A DNA stretch of 64,000 nucleotides, taken from positions 310,001 to 374,000 of the forward strand of contig NZ_FOQO01000007.1 of the NCBI RefSeq assembly GCF_900113765.1. Reading direction: 5' to 3'. Below, in pieces: positions 18,701 through 25,773 of this stretch. Position 1 is the stretch's first letter, and each line of letters begins with the position of its first letter. A program made the position numbers and the translations under genes. The notes under the pieces were generated by a model that saw only the letters and a list, made by a program, of their open reading frames with translations, was not told where the DNA came from and did not search any database. Origin of the DNA: Parapedobacter indicus (GTDB lineage: Bacteria > Bacteroidota > Bacteroidia > Sphingobacteriales > Sphingobacteriaceae).

Positions 18701-20220
18701 GGTTCGTAAGTCGTGTTGTTGGTTTGGGTAACCTCCCGGCCGTTTCCGGAAAGGTCGGCCCAACTGGCCTTTGCCCCCGCAATTGCCGTTCCGTCGTCTG
18801 CTTTGTGCCACATCAATAAGCCTTCCGTTACGCCACCGGGGGCGTAGGCATACCCGGCAAGTGTAAAGAACTCTCCATCCGCCAGTACTACGGTTGCTGT
18901 ATTATATTCGACTCCATTTACCGTAACTTCATCGGTCATCGGAGTAAACGTATCGGTATCTTCAAAGGTTTCATCGGTTGATTGCACCAAATACAGATTA
19001 CTCATTCGCTTCGGCCAGGCGATCGTTACTGCACCCATATTACCCGTATTCTCTACTTTCCAGATCGACTCAAAACGGAAATTGGTTTCACCATTGGTTC
19101 CGGCGGTATAGACTAAAGGGACATTTAATTGTTGGTCCAAGCCATTGTTCCCCACCAATAGGAACTGTCCGTCGGCAAGGATGTTGGTATTGGCCGCATT
19201 GGTATTGAAAAGTGTATTTCCGGCACCGATGATTAATTGCTGGCCTTGATTGGTGCTTTTGGCTTGCTTTTGGTATAATTCCGAACCATCGTCCCTTCCG
19301 ATTCCCAAAATATGCTGATTGTAGGTTGCGTTATCGGCGGCATTCCAAATGATAGCGGAAGAAGAATTTTTATAATCGCTCGCTCCTGACGCATAAGTAA
19401 CTCCGTATTTAATGGCCAGGTAAGACTCTACCCGATCCATTTCGTCGGCGTTCAAAGCAGCATCAAAAATTATCACTTCGTTTACCTGACCATTGACCGC
19501 ACCCCAGTTGCTATCCCATCCGACCCTGATATCCCTGGAAGCGTCATTGATCACTGCATTCTGAAGTTCCGTGTTACTGTAGAGCGATCTCACACCGTTT
19601 AACGATACAGTAGATGAAGCATAAAGCGCACTTGCTCCCGTCCCATTCTCCCAATTGGCTCCCGCAATAAAATAACTGTCATCTTCGAACTGATTGCTAC
19701 TTAACCCTTGGTAGCCGGGGCCTCCGGTATAAAACAATAAATTATCCAGCCCATTATTGGAGGTGTGCAAACCCGGATAATCCATGGAGGCATGAAAACC
19801 CAAAATCCCGGCCGGGCCTACGGTGTTAAAATACCCTGCAGCGTACATTGTTCCATTTGTACGGTCTATTATATTAACCCCGGGAGTGGGAAAATATTCC
19901 AAATAGTCTGCATTGAATGATACCGTGGGGTTAAAGTTGACCAATGTGGTGGCATTGGAATAGACCGGCCGCGATCCCACCGTATTCTGGATTAAATTGT
20001 GGCCGGTACCCAAATATTCGTTCCATTGCTGTACCGGACCATTGTCCGACGCATGTGTGGTCCCTGCGTCGGCAAAAACGGTCGTCGGGGCATCGGCTTT
20101 ATACCATGCAGCGGGTGTAACGCCTCCGGGAGCCTGCGCATACGCGTCAGACAGGGATACACACGCCAGAAAAGCAGCCGGTATTAATAAATACAATCTT
20201 CTCATCGTTTTGACTTTCAT
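12766..20220 (-). CDS. giant multidomain secreted surface protein (2484 aa): four LamG-like/KYGVTL modules, beta-propeller, DUF11, Ca-binding repeats
   Basis: Signal peptide (1-28, ending AYAQ), then four modules of about 420-430 residues starting near 29, 462, 894 and 1314. Each begins with APGGV and W-[YLH]-K/R-A-[DN], contains a jelly-roll, LamG-like half, and has a signature such as VESYLAIKYGVT followed by FGI[GA]xD and QK[QV]S. I believe the second half matches an uncharacterised Bacteroidota domain (DUF8202), but am not certain. Next come a propeller-like region (about 1750-1980, PFLCTDAMYLAQ; DUF6923-like), a DUF11 repeat (about 1985-2115), a thrombospondin-3-type Ca site (DSDGDGIADMCDLDDDNDG, about 2125), a galactose-binding-like sandwich (about 2150-2300), another Ca site, and a terminal copy of the Y-x-G-x-x-W module. 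No type-A or type-B T9SS sorting domain is visible. Probably a surface adhesin. Confidence 0.9.
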   Translation of the reverse strand: MKVKTMRRLYLLIPAAFLACVSLSDAYAQAPGGVTPAAWYKADAPTTVFADAGTTHASDNGPVQQWNEYLGTGHNLIQNTVGSRPVYSNATTLVNFNPTVSFNADYLEYFPTPGVNIIDRTNGTMYAAGYFNTVGPAGILGFHASMDYPGLHTSNNGLDNLLFYTGGPGYQGLSSNQFEDDSYFIAGANWENGTGASALYASSTVSLNGVRSLYSNTELQNAVINDASRDIRVGWDSNWGAVNGQVNEVIIFDAALNADEMDRVESYLAIKYGVTYASGASDYKNSSSAIIWNAADNATYNQHILGIGRDDGSELYQKQAKSTNQGQQLIIGAGNTLFNTNAANTNILADGQFLLVGNNGLDQQLNVPLVYTAGTNGETNFRFESIWKVENTGNMGAVTIAWPKRMSNLYLVQSTDETFEDTDTFTPMTDEVTVNGVEYNTATVVLADGEFFTLAGYAYAPGGVTEGLLMWHKADDGTAIAGAKASWADLSGNGREVTQTNNTTYEPNLILDAVHAADNQNYFLNFNPFYYFDGGDFFYRDAGAIGDYFPASGQGSVYGVMFDNGDVGNWRTPYGWGDDEPNLNRRDDRYSVWRDNGIVMEEGLSLTAIGAHIGGMAWKGTGAVNNGVYLNFNGATYGNTTTHIGSIDDRYFAIGSEAVFLTGAGNERFIGGLPEVFAYSVDHENSTGDEKLRINSYLAIKYGITLKNSAGTSTSDYLSSDAVNVWNATAHSTYGNNVFGIARDNTSALHQKQSRSANNNQKLVIGNGSSLFNTNAANTNDLVEGQFFMVGDNGQKQVLTEILAHPGAPGGAVNYRFQSVWKVQNTGGVGTVTMAWPVGIANLHVVRSTDATIDMADDFIPMAGLTTINGQDYNTATIALNDGEYFTLAGYAFAPGGVLADLRIWLKANQGFAADTWVDHSIADNDYTQTNSNRQPFVAAEAFNFNPVVDFGGSASADGRFMVVPAGKPFSANGLSGTFFTATLTRPGGTSGYRDILGFGGTTPTAGLGNANLPTITKLNNDIVLYNSTTSAFPNAYPDNEFLLTDVSYTVDVAGIKYGLNGRDAATTQTRTAGNSLLANGSILGSQGEVNNGVIGEVIAYERDLTPLEKQRVRSYIGIKYGVTLRDDAGQGFDYLDAEENNVWPGTTANSAYHNNVFGIAHDQLSALHQKQSNSINPGQKLVIGHGSSLFAMNADNTKDLAEGQFLVVGDNGLKQQLTTPLAYTAGANGTTNFRFEALWKAQNTGGVGTVTIAWPKGIENLYVVQSADEIIDVTDAFTPMANEVTVNGVVYNTATVTLANGIYFTFAGFAYAPGGVARNLSYWYRADKLATHTGTGTDVTSWTDFFGNTVASAVGGNPLPNFKDGEETYFNFNPGINFTTINETIGTRSVQTIFNENNDLFMVTKEGMTWAGSPNPHFFSIGMDNTTTTIANWDYLGIWPSNNVERRVYQGGTNFPAVNPGHDANITSIMYYNFLNQPYSRGLNGAANGAIYDGPGPMGVPLGGHIFGSTRWTGSGSDNGGFVGNIAETVIYGQGNITSIERRRVDSYLAIKYGVTLGRVATDHYLSSTEAIIWNGTENTVYNNHIFGIGRDDISGFEQRVSKSVNPGTILTIAKNNDFTSSNLDPRTSFTNDLTYFILGDNNVTTTPTHTITLPGGLGVTNMAVIDRKWLSQRTQLADDVYFRADLSAYGVEFAVSSNEIYMVIADDDSFTENVEITPGTFVDGKWVFSHNFNTENTSRYLTFGYSDDPVTGNPFLCTDAMYLAQSSGGSNTTLYVINTSTNPLTYDPIGVTSDVLYNAMGLRVADGYIYALLNASNQLLKISADGTYENLGAVAGLPVASYNNGEMDDADNFYVMSTTGSTTSDKMYNIDIATMSATEIDLTSSINPSDIAYSPHDGLLYGVNNNGYLISIDPTNGTVTFIGTATGGQPFGAMMGSSTGELYGVSNSGGFYQFNLTDGTRLQLSSSPVSSGNEGAHCVTAPITFEVDLSVTITDGADTYTPGTTITYTVVVTNNGPFGVMDAQVADALPAGIPAANVSYTAVASSGGTTSVTGTQTGAIDDLVSVPPGGTVTYTVTVDIPASYTGDLVNEVAVTLPVNATDPNLTDNNASDVNTSVCSGLDSDGDGIADMCDLDDDNDGILDTDECPDLYVVRPVTTASITVNGTITSGNAQQLVDGEGAGGTGSGPFPNWYTNVGNLPIEFAMDLQTPSIIDHIKLYGPWGINEWIDEFRVELYDDSDVLLGTENLTAPDQYVSGVILSFTQEYTDVSHIEFTIISSQGYSSADPERASVNEIVFLDFQPCDTDGDGIPDYLDLDSDNDGCPDALEGDENVTLADLNPDGSINIGETGGVDSDGIPNLVNTGGAADDGGDAGQGIGAAQDPLTNTCVTYCVQPGATGTPTEFTQVGVSDREGFGSNWPESVPNGFIAIESETNGFVITRVQQVSDIADPQEGMLVYEMADQCLKLYNGTGWNCIQRSCNE

Positions 20221-20237
20221 GTATTACCTTCAACCGT

Positions 20238-23200
20238 TTATTGCTGACCTAGCAACTGTTCGATTTTCGCTAGTTTCTCTTTCAGCTCCGCCAGCTCTTT
20301 TTGTTGCTTTTCTAGCTGCGCCTGTTGTTTATCCAGTAATTCCTGTTGTTCGATGGTATGGATAAACAACTCTTCGATTTTTTCGAGCTGCTGGATGGAG
20401 AGCGAGGTTAAATCAAACGTGTATCCATTTGCTGATTTCGATAAATCGGCAATCCGGGTGATACCGGGCAAATGGTGATTTTTCGTGATGAACTTCTTGA
20501 CGTCGTTCAACGAGGCAAACTCGTACTTCGCATTCAGATCAGAGTGTCCGTTAAAATATTTTTCAAACACATAGTCGGCATACAGACTGTTGGTTGTATA
20601 TAGTCGGCCCGTGGAGGTGATATTACCATCGACGTGCAGTTTGACAGTTGAAGTCAGGTTCTCTCCGTCGACAGAAAGAACCGGGATTTCATTTGTTCCA
20701 ATGGCGATGCTACCGGTTTGGTAAATTTCCTGGGCATTGTCGGTGGCTTTGTCTGTGGTTCCCTGCACTTGCCAGGGTTCTATGGCAAATGCATCGGTAG
20801 CTACCGTTTTCAATACCCCATCGGCATCGGCTACCACAATATTGTCTGTGCTTGCACCGACATTGGTATTGATATCGCGGATTCGTGCATTACCTGCAGT
20901 GACATCTAATTTTTCCGAAGCATCTAACCCGTCTGAACCGATTCCGAGGTAACCTTCCGAAGTAATGTAAATTGCCGGATTTGGTGCTAATCCTCCTCCC
21001 GGAGAAGTGTCAAATCTGACAAACGTAGGATTTGCTGTGTATCCGGTACCGATTACAAAGTTGGTCGCATTACCGCTGGCTATCACCTGCGTACTTCCCC
21101 CATAAAATGCCTGTACATAAAGATTTGTGTTATTCCCACCCAAGAATCCCATAGAAGCGGATCCCGAGGAAGGTAAGAGGTTGTTTTGAGTAATGCCTCC
21201 GTTTGGACTCCAACCGGTTTGCTGGTTTGTGCCGGCAAATTCAAGACTCGATCCGTTCAAATCCAATATACGATCTCCGGTAAGGGCTCCGTCGCTGTTG
21301 TAAATATTGACATTGGCCGGTTTCCAGGTCGTCCCATCGTTCGTGTAGATATCGCCTGTGCTTTCGTCCACATAGATATCGCCGGCTGTCCCAGTGGTAC
21401 CGGCGGTGGTGGGATCACCTACACCGCTTTGGGTCACGTCGAAAGTGGTCGGCGTGCCGTCCTCGCTCGTATAGGTGTACGTGCCGTCGGTGTTGTTAAC
21501 CAGTGTGGTCACCGTCTCGTTCGCCTGCACAAGGTCCCCGAAATCGATCGACTGCGGGTCGCCGGCAGCGTCCACATACGTGAACGACGTGCCGTCGTAG
21601 TAAACATTGCCCCCAACGCTGGTGCTGGTCAGCTGCTCGATCAGTTCGTTCAGTACGTCCGCGTCGCCGATGATCGTCTCGAAATTGCTGATCACGTCCG
21701 CAGGGATGTCGATCACAATGCCCGAACCCGGGACCGGGTTCCCGTCGTCGTCAATCCCCGCCTCGTTGTAGTACGTGTAGGTGCCGTCCGTGTTGTTAAC
21801 CAGTGTGGTCACCGTCTCGTTCGCCTGCACAAGGTCCCCGAAATCGATCGACTGCGTGTCGCCGGCAGCGTCCACATACGTGAACGCAGTGCCGTCGTAG
21901 TAAACATTGCCCCCAACGCTGGTGCTGGTCAGCTGCTCGATCAGTTCGTTCAGTACGTCCGCGTCGCCGATGATCGTCTCGAAATTGCTGATCACGTCCG
22001 CAGGGATGTCGATCACAATGCCCGAACCCGGGACCGGGTTCCCGTCGTCGTCAATCCCCGCCTCGTTGTAGTACGTGTAGGTGCCGTCCGTGTTGTTAAC
22101 CAGTGTGGTCACCGTCTCGTTCGCCTGCACAAGGTCCCCGAAATCGATCGACTGCGTGTCGCCGGCAGCGTCCACATACGTGAACGACGTGCCGTCGTAG
22201 TAAACATTGCCCCCAACGCTGGTGCTGGTCAGCTGCTCGATCAATTCGTTCAGTACGTCCGCGTCGCCGATGATCGTCTCGAAATTGCTGATCACGTCCG
22301 CAGGGATGTCGATCACAATGCCCGAACCCGGGACCGGGTTCCCGTCGTCGTCAATCCCCGCCTCGTTGTAGTACGTGTAGGTGCCGTCCGTGTTGTTAAC
22401 CAGTGTGGTCACCGTCTCGTTCGCCTGCACAAGGTCCCCGAAATCGATCGACTGCGGGTCGCCGGCAGCGTCCACATACGTGAACGACGTGCCGTCGTAG
22501 TAAACATTGCCCCCCACGCTGGTGTTGGTCAGCTGCTCGATCAATTCGTTCAGTACGTCCGCGTCGCCGATGATCGTCTCGAAATTGCTGATCACGTCCG
22601 CAGGGATGTCGATCACGATGCCCGAACCCGGGACCGGGTTCCCGGCATCGTCGATCCCCGCCTCGTTGTAGTACGTGTAGGTGCCGTCGGTGTTGTTAAC
22701 CAGCGCCGTCAACGTCTCGTTCGCCTTAACCAGGTCCCCGAGATCGATCGTCTGCGTGTCGCCGGCAGCGTCCACATACGTGAACGCAGTGCCGTCGTAG
22801 TAAACATTGCCCCCCACGCTGGTGCTGGTCAGCTGCTCGATCAATTCGTTCAGTACGTCCGCGTCGCCGATGATCGTCTCGAAATTGCTGATCACGTCCG
22901 CAGGGATGTCGATCGCAACCCCCGAACCCGGGATCGGGTTCCCGGCAGCGTCGATCCCCGCCTCGTTGTAGTACGTGTAGGTGCCGTCGGTGTTGTTAAC
23001 CAGCGCCGTCAACGTCTCGTTGGCTGTGACGATGTTCTGTATCTCCGTGTAGATGTCGCTCGTGTTGTCCTGCAAGTCCGTCAGCACGTCGCCGGGGGTG
23101 TCGATAACCACTGTGGTGCCGTCCGCACCGGTGACCGTGTACGTGCCGTCGCCGTTGTCCATAACCGTCGTGGTGTTCGCATCGAAGGAAACAACAGTCC

Positions 23201-24422
23201 CGTCGGCCGCCGTGTGCGTGAACGTGCCGTCGCCGTTGTCAACCAAAGCGTCGCTGCCAGCCGTGATGATGTTCCGGATCTCGTTGTAGATGTCGCTCGT
23301 GTTGTCCTGCAAGTCCGTCAGCACGTCGCCTGTAACATCGATCGTCACGGGGGTGCCGTCCTGGCCGATGACCGTATACGTGCCGTCACCGTTGTCCGTG
23401 ATATCCGAACGGGTTCCATCGAACGTCACCTCCGTGCCATCGGCCGCCGTGTGCGTGAACGTGCCGTCACCGTTATCAACCAGCGCGTCGCTGCCAGCCG
23501 TGATGATGTTCTGGATTTCCGTGTAGATATCGCTCGTATTGTCCTGAAACTCCGTCAGCACATCTCCTGCCACATCGATCGTCACCGTGGTGCCGTCTGC
23601 ATTGGTAATGGTGTAGGTACCGTCGCCGTTATCCGTCACCGTCGAGGTGTTCGCATCGAACGTCACCGCCGTGCCGTCCTCGCTGGTATAGGTATATGTG
23701 CCGCCGCCATTGCTGACCAACGTGGTCACCGTCTCGTTCGCCTGCACCAGGTCCCCGAAATCGATCGTCTGTGTATTGCCGTCGCCGTCCACGTACGTGA
23801 ATGCCGTCCCATCGTAGTACACATTGCCCCCTACGCTGGTGTTGGTCAGTTGCTCGATTAGCTCGTTTCGTACGCCTTCATTATTCAGTATCTCCTCGAA
23901 GTTACTGATTACATCGGCTGGAACGTTAATCATGGTTTCCGTGCCAGCCTCGCTCGTATATGTATAGGTCCCGTCTCCGTTGTTTGCCAGCATGGTCACC
24001 GTCTCATTGGCCCTTACAATCTCTTGCAAATCGATGGTTTGGGTGTTCCCCTGATCGTCAACGTAACTAATCTCATACGAAGTAGGGTTATAGCTAATAT
24101 TGTTCGCACCATTCGTAACGGTACCAGCGAGTACCCATTTGGTTCCATCGTTGTAGTAAATACCCGGTACGACATCATTGGCGGTCGCCGTATTGTATAC
24201 CATCATCCCTGCTACGTGTTGCGACAACGGGGTAGCTTCGGTACTGCTAGTCAGCATCACACGGGTATGCAGCAACCCTTTGTTGGTACTTTCCAATTCC
24301 AATATGGCATTCCCGTTTGGAAGCGTATTGCCTTCAACCGTACGATCTTTTACCTTTTGCTGCGAAAACAATGCCCCTACAAATAACATGGAGGCAATAG
24401 TAAGTAGTAGATGTTTGTTCAT
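20238..24422 (-). CDS. repeat-rich fibre-like surface protein (1394 aa) with C-terminal coiled coil, tail-fibre type
   Basis: Signal peptide (1-21, ending LFSQ), then one copy of the shared module (ILELESTNKGLLHTRV ... GMMVYNT ... YYNDGTKWVLAG, about 30-100). A long repeat zone (about 125-990) carries DNGDGTYT.. and DGTxVTxD strands: 79-residue repeats first, then five 100-residue repeats (ANETVTTLVNNTDGTYTYY). A fibre-tip region follows. The C-terminus (about 1265-1394) has SLYADYVFEKYF, FITKNHHLPGITRIADL and a leucine/glutamine coiled coil (QQAQLEKQQKELAELKEKL). Such endings occur in Bacteroidota tail-fibre-like and endosialidase-chaperone-like proteins and suggest trimerisation. First gene of the same-strand cassette, 17 bp before the 2484-aa gene. 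Likely a surface fibre or adhesin; the receptor is unknown. Confidence 0.88.
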   Translation of the reverse strand: MNKHLLLTIASMLFVGALFSQQKVKDRTVEGNTLPNGNAILELESTNKGLLHTRVMLTSSTEATPLSQHVAGMMVYNTATANDVVPGIYYNDGTKWVLAGTVTNGANNISYNPTSYEISYVDDQGNTQTIDLQEIVRANETVTMLANNGDGTYTYTSEAGTETMINVPADVISNFEEILNNEGVRNELIEQLTNTSVGGNVYYDGTAFTYVDGDGNTQTIDFGDLVQANETVTTLVSNGGGTYTYTSEDGTAVTFDANTSTVTDNGDGTYTITNADGTTVTIDVAGDVLTEFQDNTSDIYTEIQNIITAGSDALVDNGDGTFTHTAADGTEVTFDGTRSDITDNGDGTYTVIGQDGTPVTIDVTGDVLTDLQDNTSDIYNEIRNIITAGSDALVDNGDGTFTHTAADGTVVSFDANTTTVMDNGDGTYTVTGADGTTVVIDTPGDVLTDLQDNTSDIYTEIQNIVTANETLTALVNNTDGTYTYYNEAGIDAAGNPIPGSGVAIDIPADVISNFETIIGDADVLNELIEQLTSTSVGGNVYYDGTAFTYVDAAGDTQTIDLGDLVKANETLTALVNNTDGTYTYYNEAGIDDAGNPVPGSGIVIDIPADVISNFETIIGDADVLNELIEQLTNTSVGGNVYYDGTSFTYVDAAGDPQSIDFGDLVQANETVTTLVNNTDGTYTYYNEAGIDDDGNPVPGSGIVIDIPADVISNFETIIGDADVLNELIEQLTSTSVGGNVYYDGTSFTYVDAAGDTQSIDFGDLVQANETVTTLVNNTDGTYTYYNEAGIDDDGNPVPGSGIVIDIPADVISNFETIIGDADVLNELIEQLTSTSVGGNVYYDGTAFTYVDAAGDTQSIDFGDLVQANETVTTLVNNTDGTYTYYNEAGIDDDGNPVPGSGIVIDIPADVISNFETIIGDADVLNELIEQLTSTSVGGNVYYDGTSFTYVDAAGDPQSIDFGDLVQANETVTTLVNNTDGTYTYTSEDGTPTTFDVTQSGVGDPTTAGTTGTAGDIYVDESTGDIYTNDGTTWKPANVNIYNSDGALTGDRILDLNGSSLEFAGTNQQTGWSPNGGITQNNLLPSSGSASMGFLGGNNTNLYVQAFYGGSTQVIASGNATNFVIGTGYTANPTFVRFDTSPGGGLAPNPAIYITSEGYLGIGSDGLDASEKLDVTAGNARIRDINTNVGASTDNIVVADADGVLKTVATDAFAIEPWQVQGTTDKATDNAQEIYQTGSIAIGTNEIPVLSVDGENLTSTVKLHVDGNITSTGRLYTTNSLYADYVFEKYFNGHSDLNAKYEFASLNDVKKFITKNHHLPGITRIADLSKSANGYTFDLTSLSIQQLEKIEELFIHTIEQQELLDKQQAQLEKQQKELAELKEKLAKIEQLLGQQ
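21481..23020. repeat. 300-bp tandem coding repeats, about 5.1 copies
   Basis: Units start at 21481, 21781, 22081, 22381 and 22681, with a partial copy from 22981 to about 23020. The period is exactly 300 bp (100 codons), so frame is kept whatever the copy number. By eye, units 21781 and 22081 differ at 3 of 300 positions and units 21481 and 21781 at 4. Divergence rises toward 22681. Near-identity at DNA level, including synonymous sites, points to recent duplication or ongoing homogenisation. Encodes the ANET[VL]T[TA]LVNNTDGTYTYY repeats of the fibre protein. Confidence 0.97.
23044..23720. repeat. 237-bp tandem coding repeats, about 2.9 copies
   Basis: Units start at 23044, 23281 and 23518 (period 237 bp, 79 codons). 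Each encodes on the minus strand DNGDGT[YF]T..., a DGT-rich strand pair, and GDVLT[DE][LF]QDNTSDIY[TN]EI. They are clearly more divergent than the neighbouring 300-bp repeats and share the NGDGTYT strand motif with them, so they look like an older expansion in the same protein. Confidence 0.9.
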
Positions 24423-24978
24423 TTTTTTGTAAAGATTAACCTGGAACTGTTTCGTTATCGGGCATTTATTTGGTTCGATTTCGGGTATCGTGACTTCTCA
24501 ATGTTAAATAAGGAATCGAAAAGGTCTTACGGCTTGTGCTATTGATGTCGTAGCGGCCACTGTAAGTGCAAAATACGCTATCTCATGATGAAGGGACCAG
24601 TTGTGCTTGGCCTCTTAATAACGCGATGGATGACATCAAAAGCATCCAAAATCGCAATTGGTTATTCGTATACATGTTGGTAGATGTTTTAAACCTTTCG
24701 GCAATATTCTGATAGGTATTTCCACGTACTGCCACCCCAATTGTGCGATGGTGTGCTTTAATATAATTCGGTTAGAAGTGGTAGATGTCTCCTATCTTTA
24801 GAAACAAAGAAAATGTTTTGAATTGAACAAAAATGACAATGGATCTATATATAACTAATTATTGCTATTAATTTTCAATAAAATAGCATATTTTTGCTAC
24901 GTTCGCTGTTTTCTATGCTTCGGACTTATTACTAGCTTTGCTGCCGTTTACACTCCATCACTACTAACAAATTTGCCC
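24423..24978. other. 556-bp divergent intergenic region; possible HTH-like remnant on the minus strand
   Basis: This region separates the divergent fibre-cassette and response-regulator genes and must hold both promoters, but I see no confident TAnnTTTG box on either strand. No tRNA or clear hairpin was recognised. On the minus strand at about 24590-24755 a frame reads HHRTIGVAVRGNTYQNIAERFKTS in two parts, vaguely like the LuxR helix-turn-helix (G-x-T-x-x-x-I-A-x-x). It has no good start and could be a decayed fragment. Confidence 0.4.
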
Positions 24979-25620
24979 ATGCACCCAATAGGAAGCCCAA
25001 TCGCTGTCATTTATGATGACCATTTGTTGTTTGCGGAATCCTTTTCTGCGGTTCTTGAACGGCTAACACTTTTCAAGTCGGTGCATGTATTTGTTGGTGA
25101 CGAACAGGCCTATCTGCGGTTTTTGGTAAAAAATTTCGATGAGCCGGTCTATTTATTCCTTGACTACTATTTGCCCCAAAAGAATGCACTTACGTTAATC
25201 AACGAGACGCGTCGAATCAATAAAAAAGCACGTGTCATTATAGTGAGCAGCGTAAGTACCCCCAGCATCATCAACCATATTTTAACATACGATCCCGATG
25301 GATTTCTTAGTAAGTCCAGTGGTGTCGATATCGTTGTAGACTGTCTGCGTACGATGTCAGAAGGCCAACTTTATATTTGTCCGGTTATCCGGGAAATTAT
25401 TAATACCAAGTCCCTTCCTACAGATACCGTCCCGTTTACCGCCCGTGAACTTGAAATGCTCCATTATTTTGCGCAGGGGTTATCGATTATTGATACAGCA
25501 ACTAGAGCCCACCTCAGTAAACATACCATTGTAGCGCACCGCCGCAAAATGATGACAAAGGCCCAAGTAAACTCTATTACGGAACTATTGGCCTATGCGA
25601 GAAGCAAAGAATTGATTTGA
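24979..25620 (+). CDS. NarL/FixJ-type response regulator (receiver + LuxR HTH)
   Basis: A 213-aa two-component response regulator. The receiver is canonical: acidic pair D13-D14 in VIYDDHLLF, phospho-acceptor D62 in LFLDYYLP, and switch lysine in DGFLSKSSG. The C-terminal LuxR-type HTH is FTARELEMLHYFAQGL followed by HLSKHTIVAHRRKMM. An upstream in-frame Met at 24862 adds a hydrophobic 39-residue extension alien to the family, so the ATG at 24979 was chosen. The gene precedes the SusC/SusD pair and the two HisKA_3-type kinases, the kinase class that normally phosphorylates such regulators, so they may form one signalling system (inference). A T-run follows the stop directly. Confidence 0.9.
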   Translation: MHPIGSPIAVIYDDHLLFAESFSAVLERLTLFKSVHVFVGDEQAYLRFLVKNFDEPVYLFLDYYLPQKNALTLINETRRINKKARVIIVSSVSTPSIINHILTYDPDGFLSKSSGVDIVVDCLRTMSEGQLYICPVIREIINTKSLPTDTVPFTARELEMLHYFAQGLSIIDTATRAHLSKHTIVAHRRKMMTKAQVNSITELLAYARSKELI

Positions 25621-25660
25621 TTTTTTTTTCAACAGTCATCCATTTTCAATAGCCAGTTTA

Positions 25661-25668
25661 TATTTTTG
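25661..25668 (+). promoter_or_regulatory. candidate Bacteroidota -7 box upstream of susC
   Basis: TATTTTTG is an exact match to the Bacteroidota -7 consensus TAnnTTTG. No TTTG lies at the expected distance of about 19-21 nt upstream. It would put the transcript start about 100 nt before the susC ATG, a leader length seen for SusC genes. Confidence 0.35.
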
Positions 25669-25773
25669 ACACGGCATGGATCCTGAGCTTTGTTTTCTAC
25701 CGAGTGAGGCAAAAACATAAATTGGGATGCCTTGTGCGCTACTACCATTGAAAAGAATCAATAACAAATCAAT

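Noticed and set aside
21186..23861. An 891-codon open frame on the + strand opposite the fibre gene repeats
   Set aside because: It is an antisense shadow: the tandem repeats in the minus-strand gene repeat the same stop-free antisense frame. Its product (VRVADDRLEIADHVRRDVD repeated) has no signal, no known family and lacks normal composition.
24862..24978. N-terminal extension of the response regulator from an upstream Met
   Set aside because: The 39 extra residues are hydrophobic and Cys/Phe-rich, unlike any receiver; the ATG at 24979 begins just before the conserved first strand.
25621..25640. T-run after the response regulator stop as an intrinsic terminator
   Set aside because: Nine or more T follow the stop, but no stable stem precedes them within the last 30 bases.
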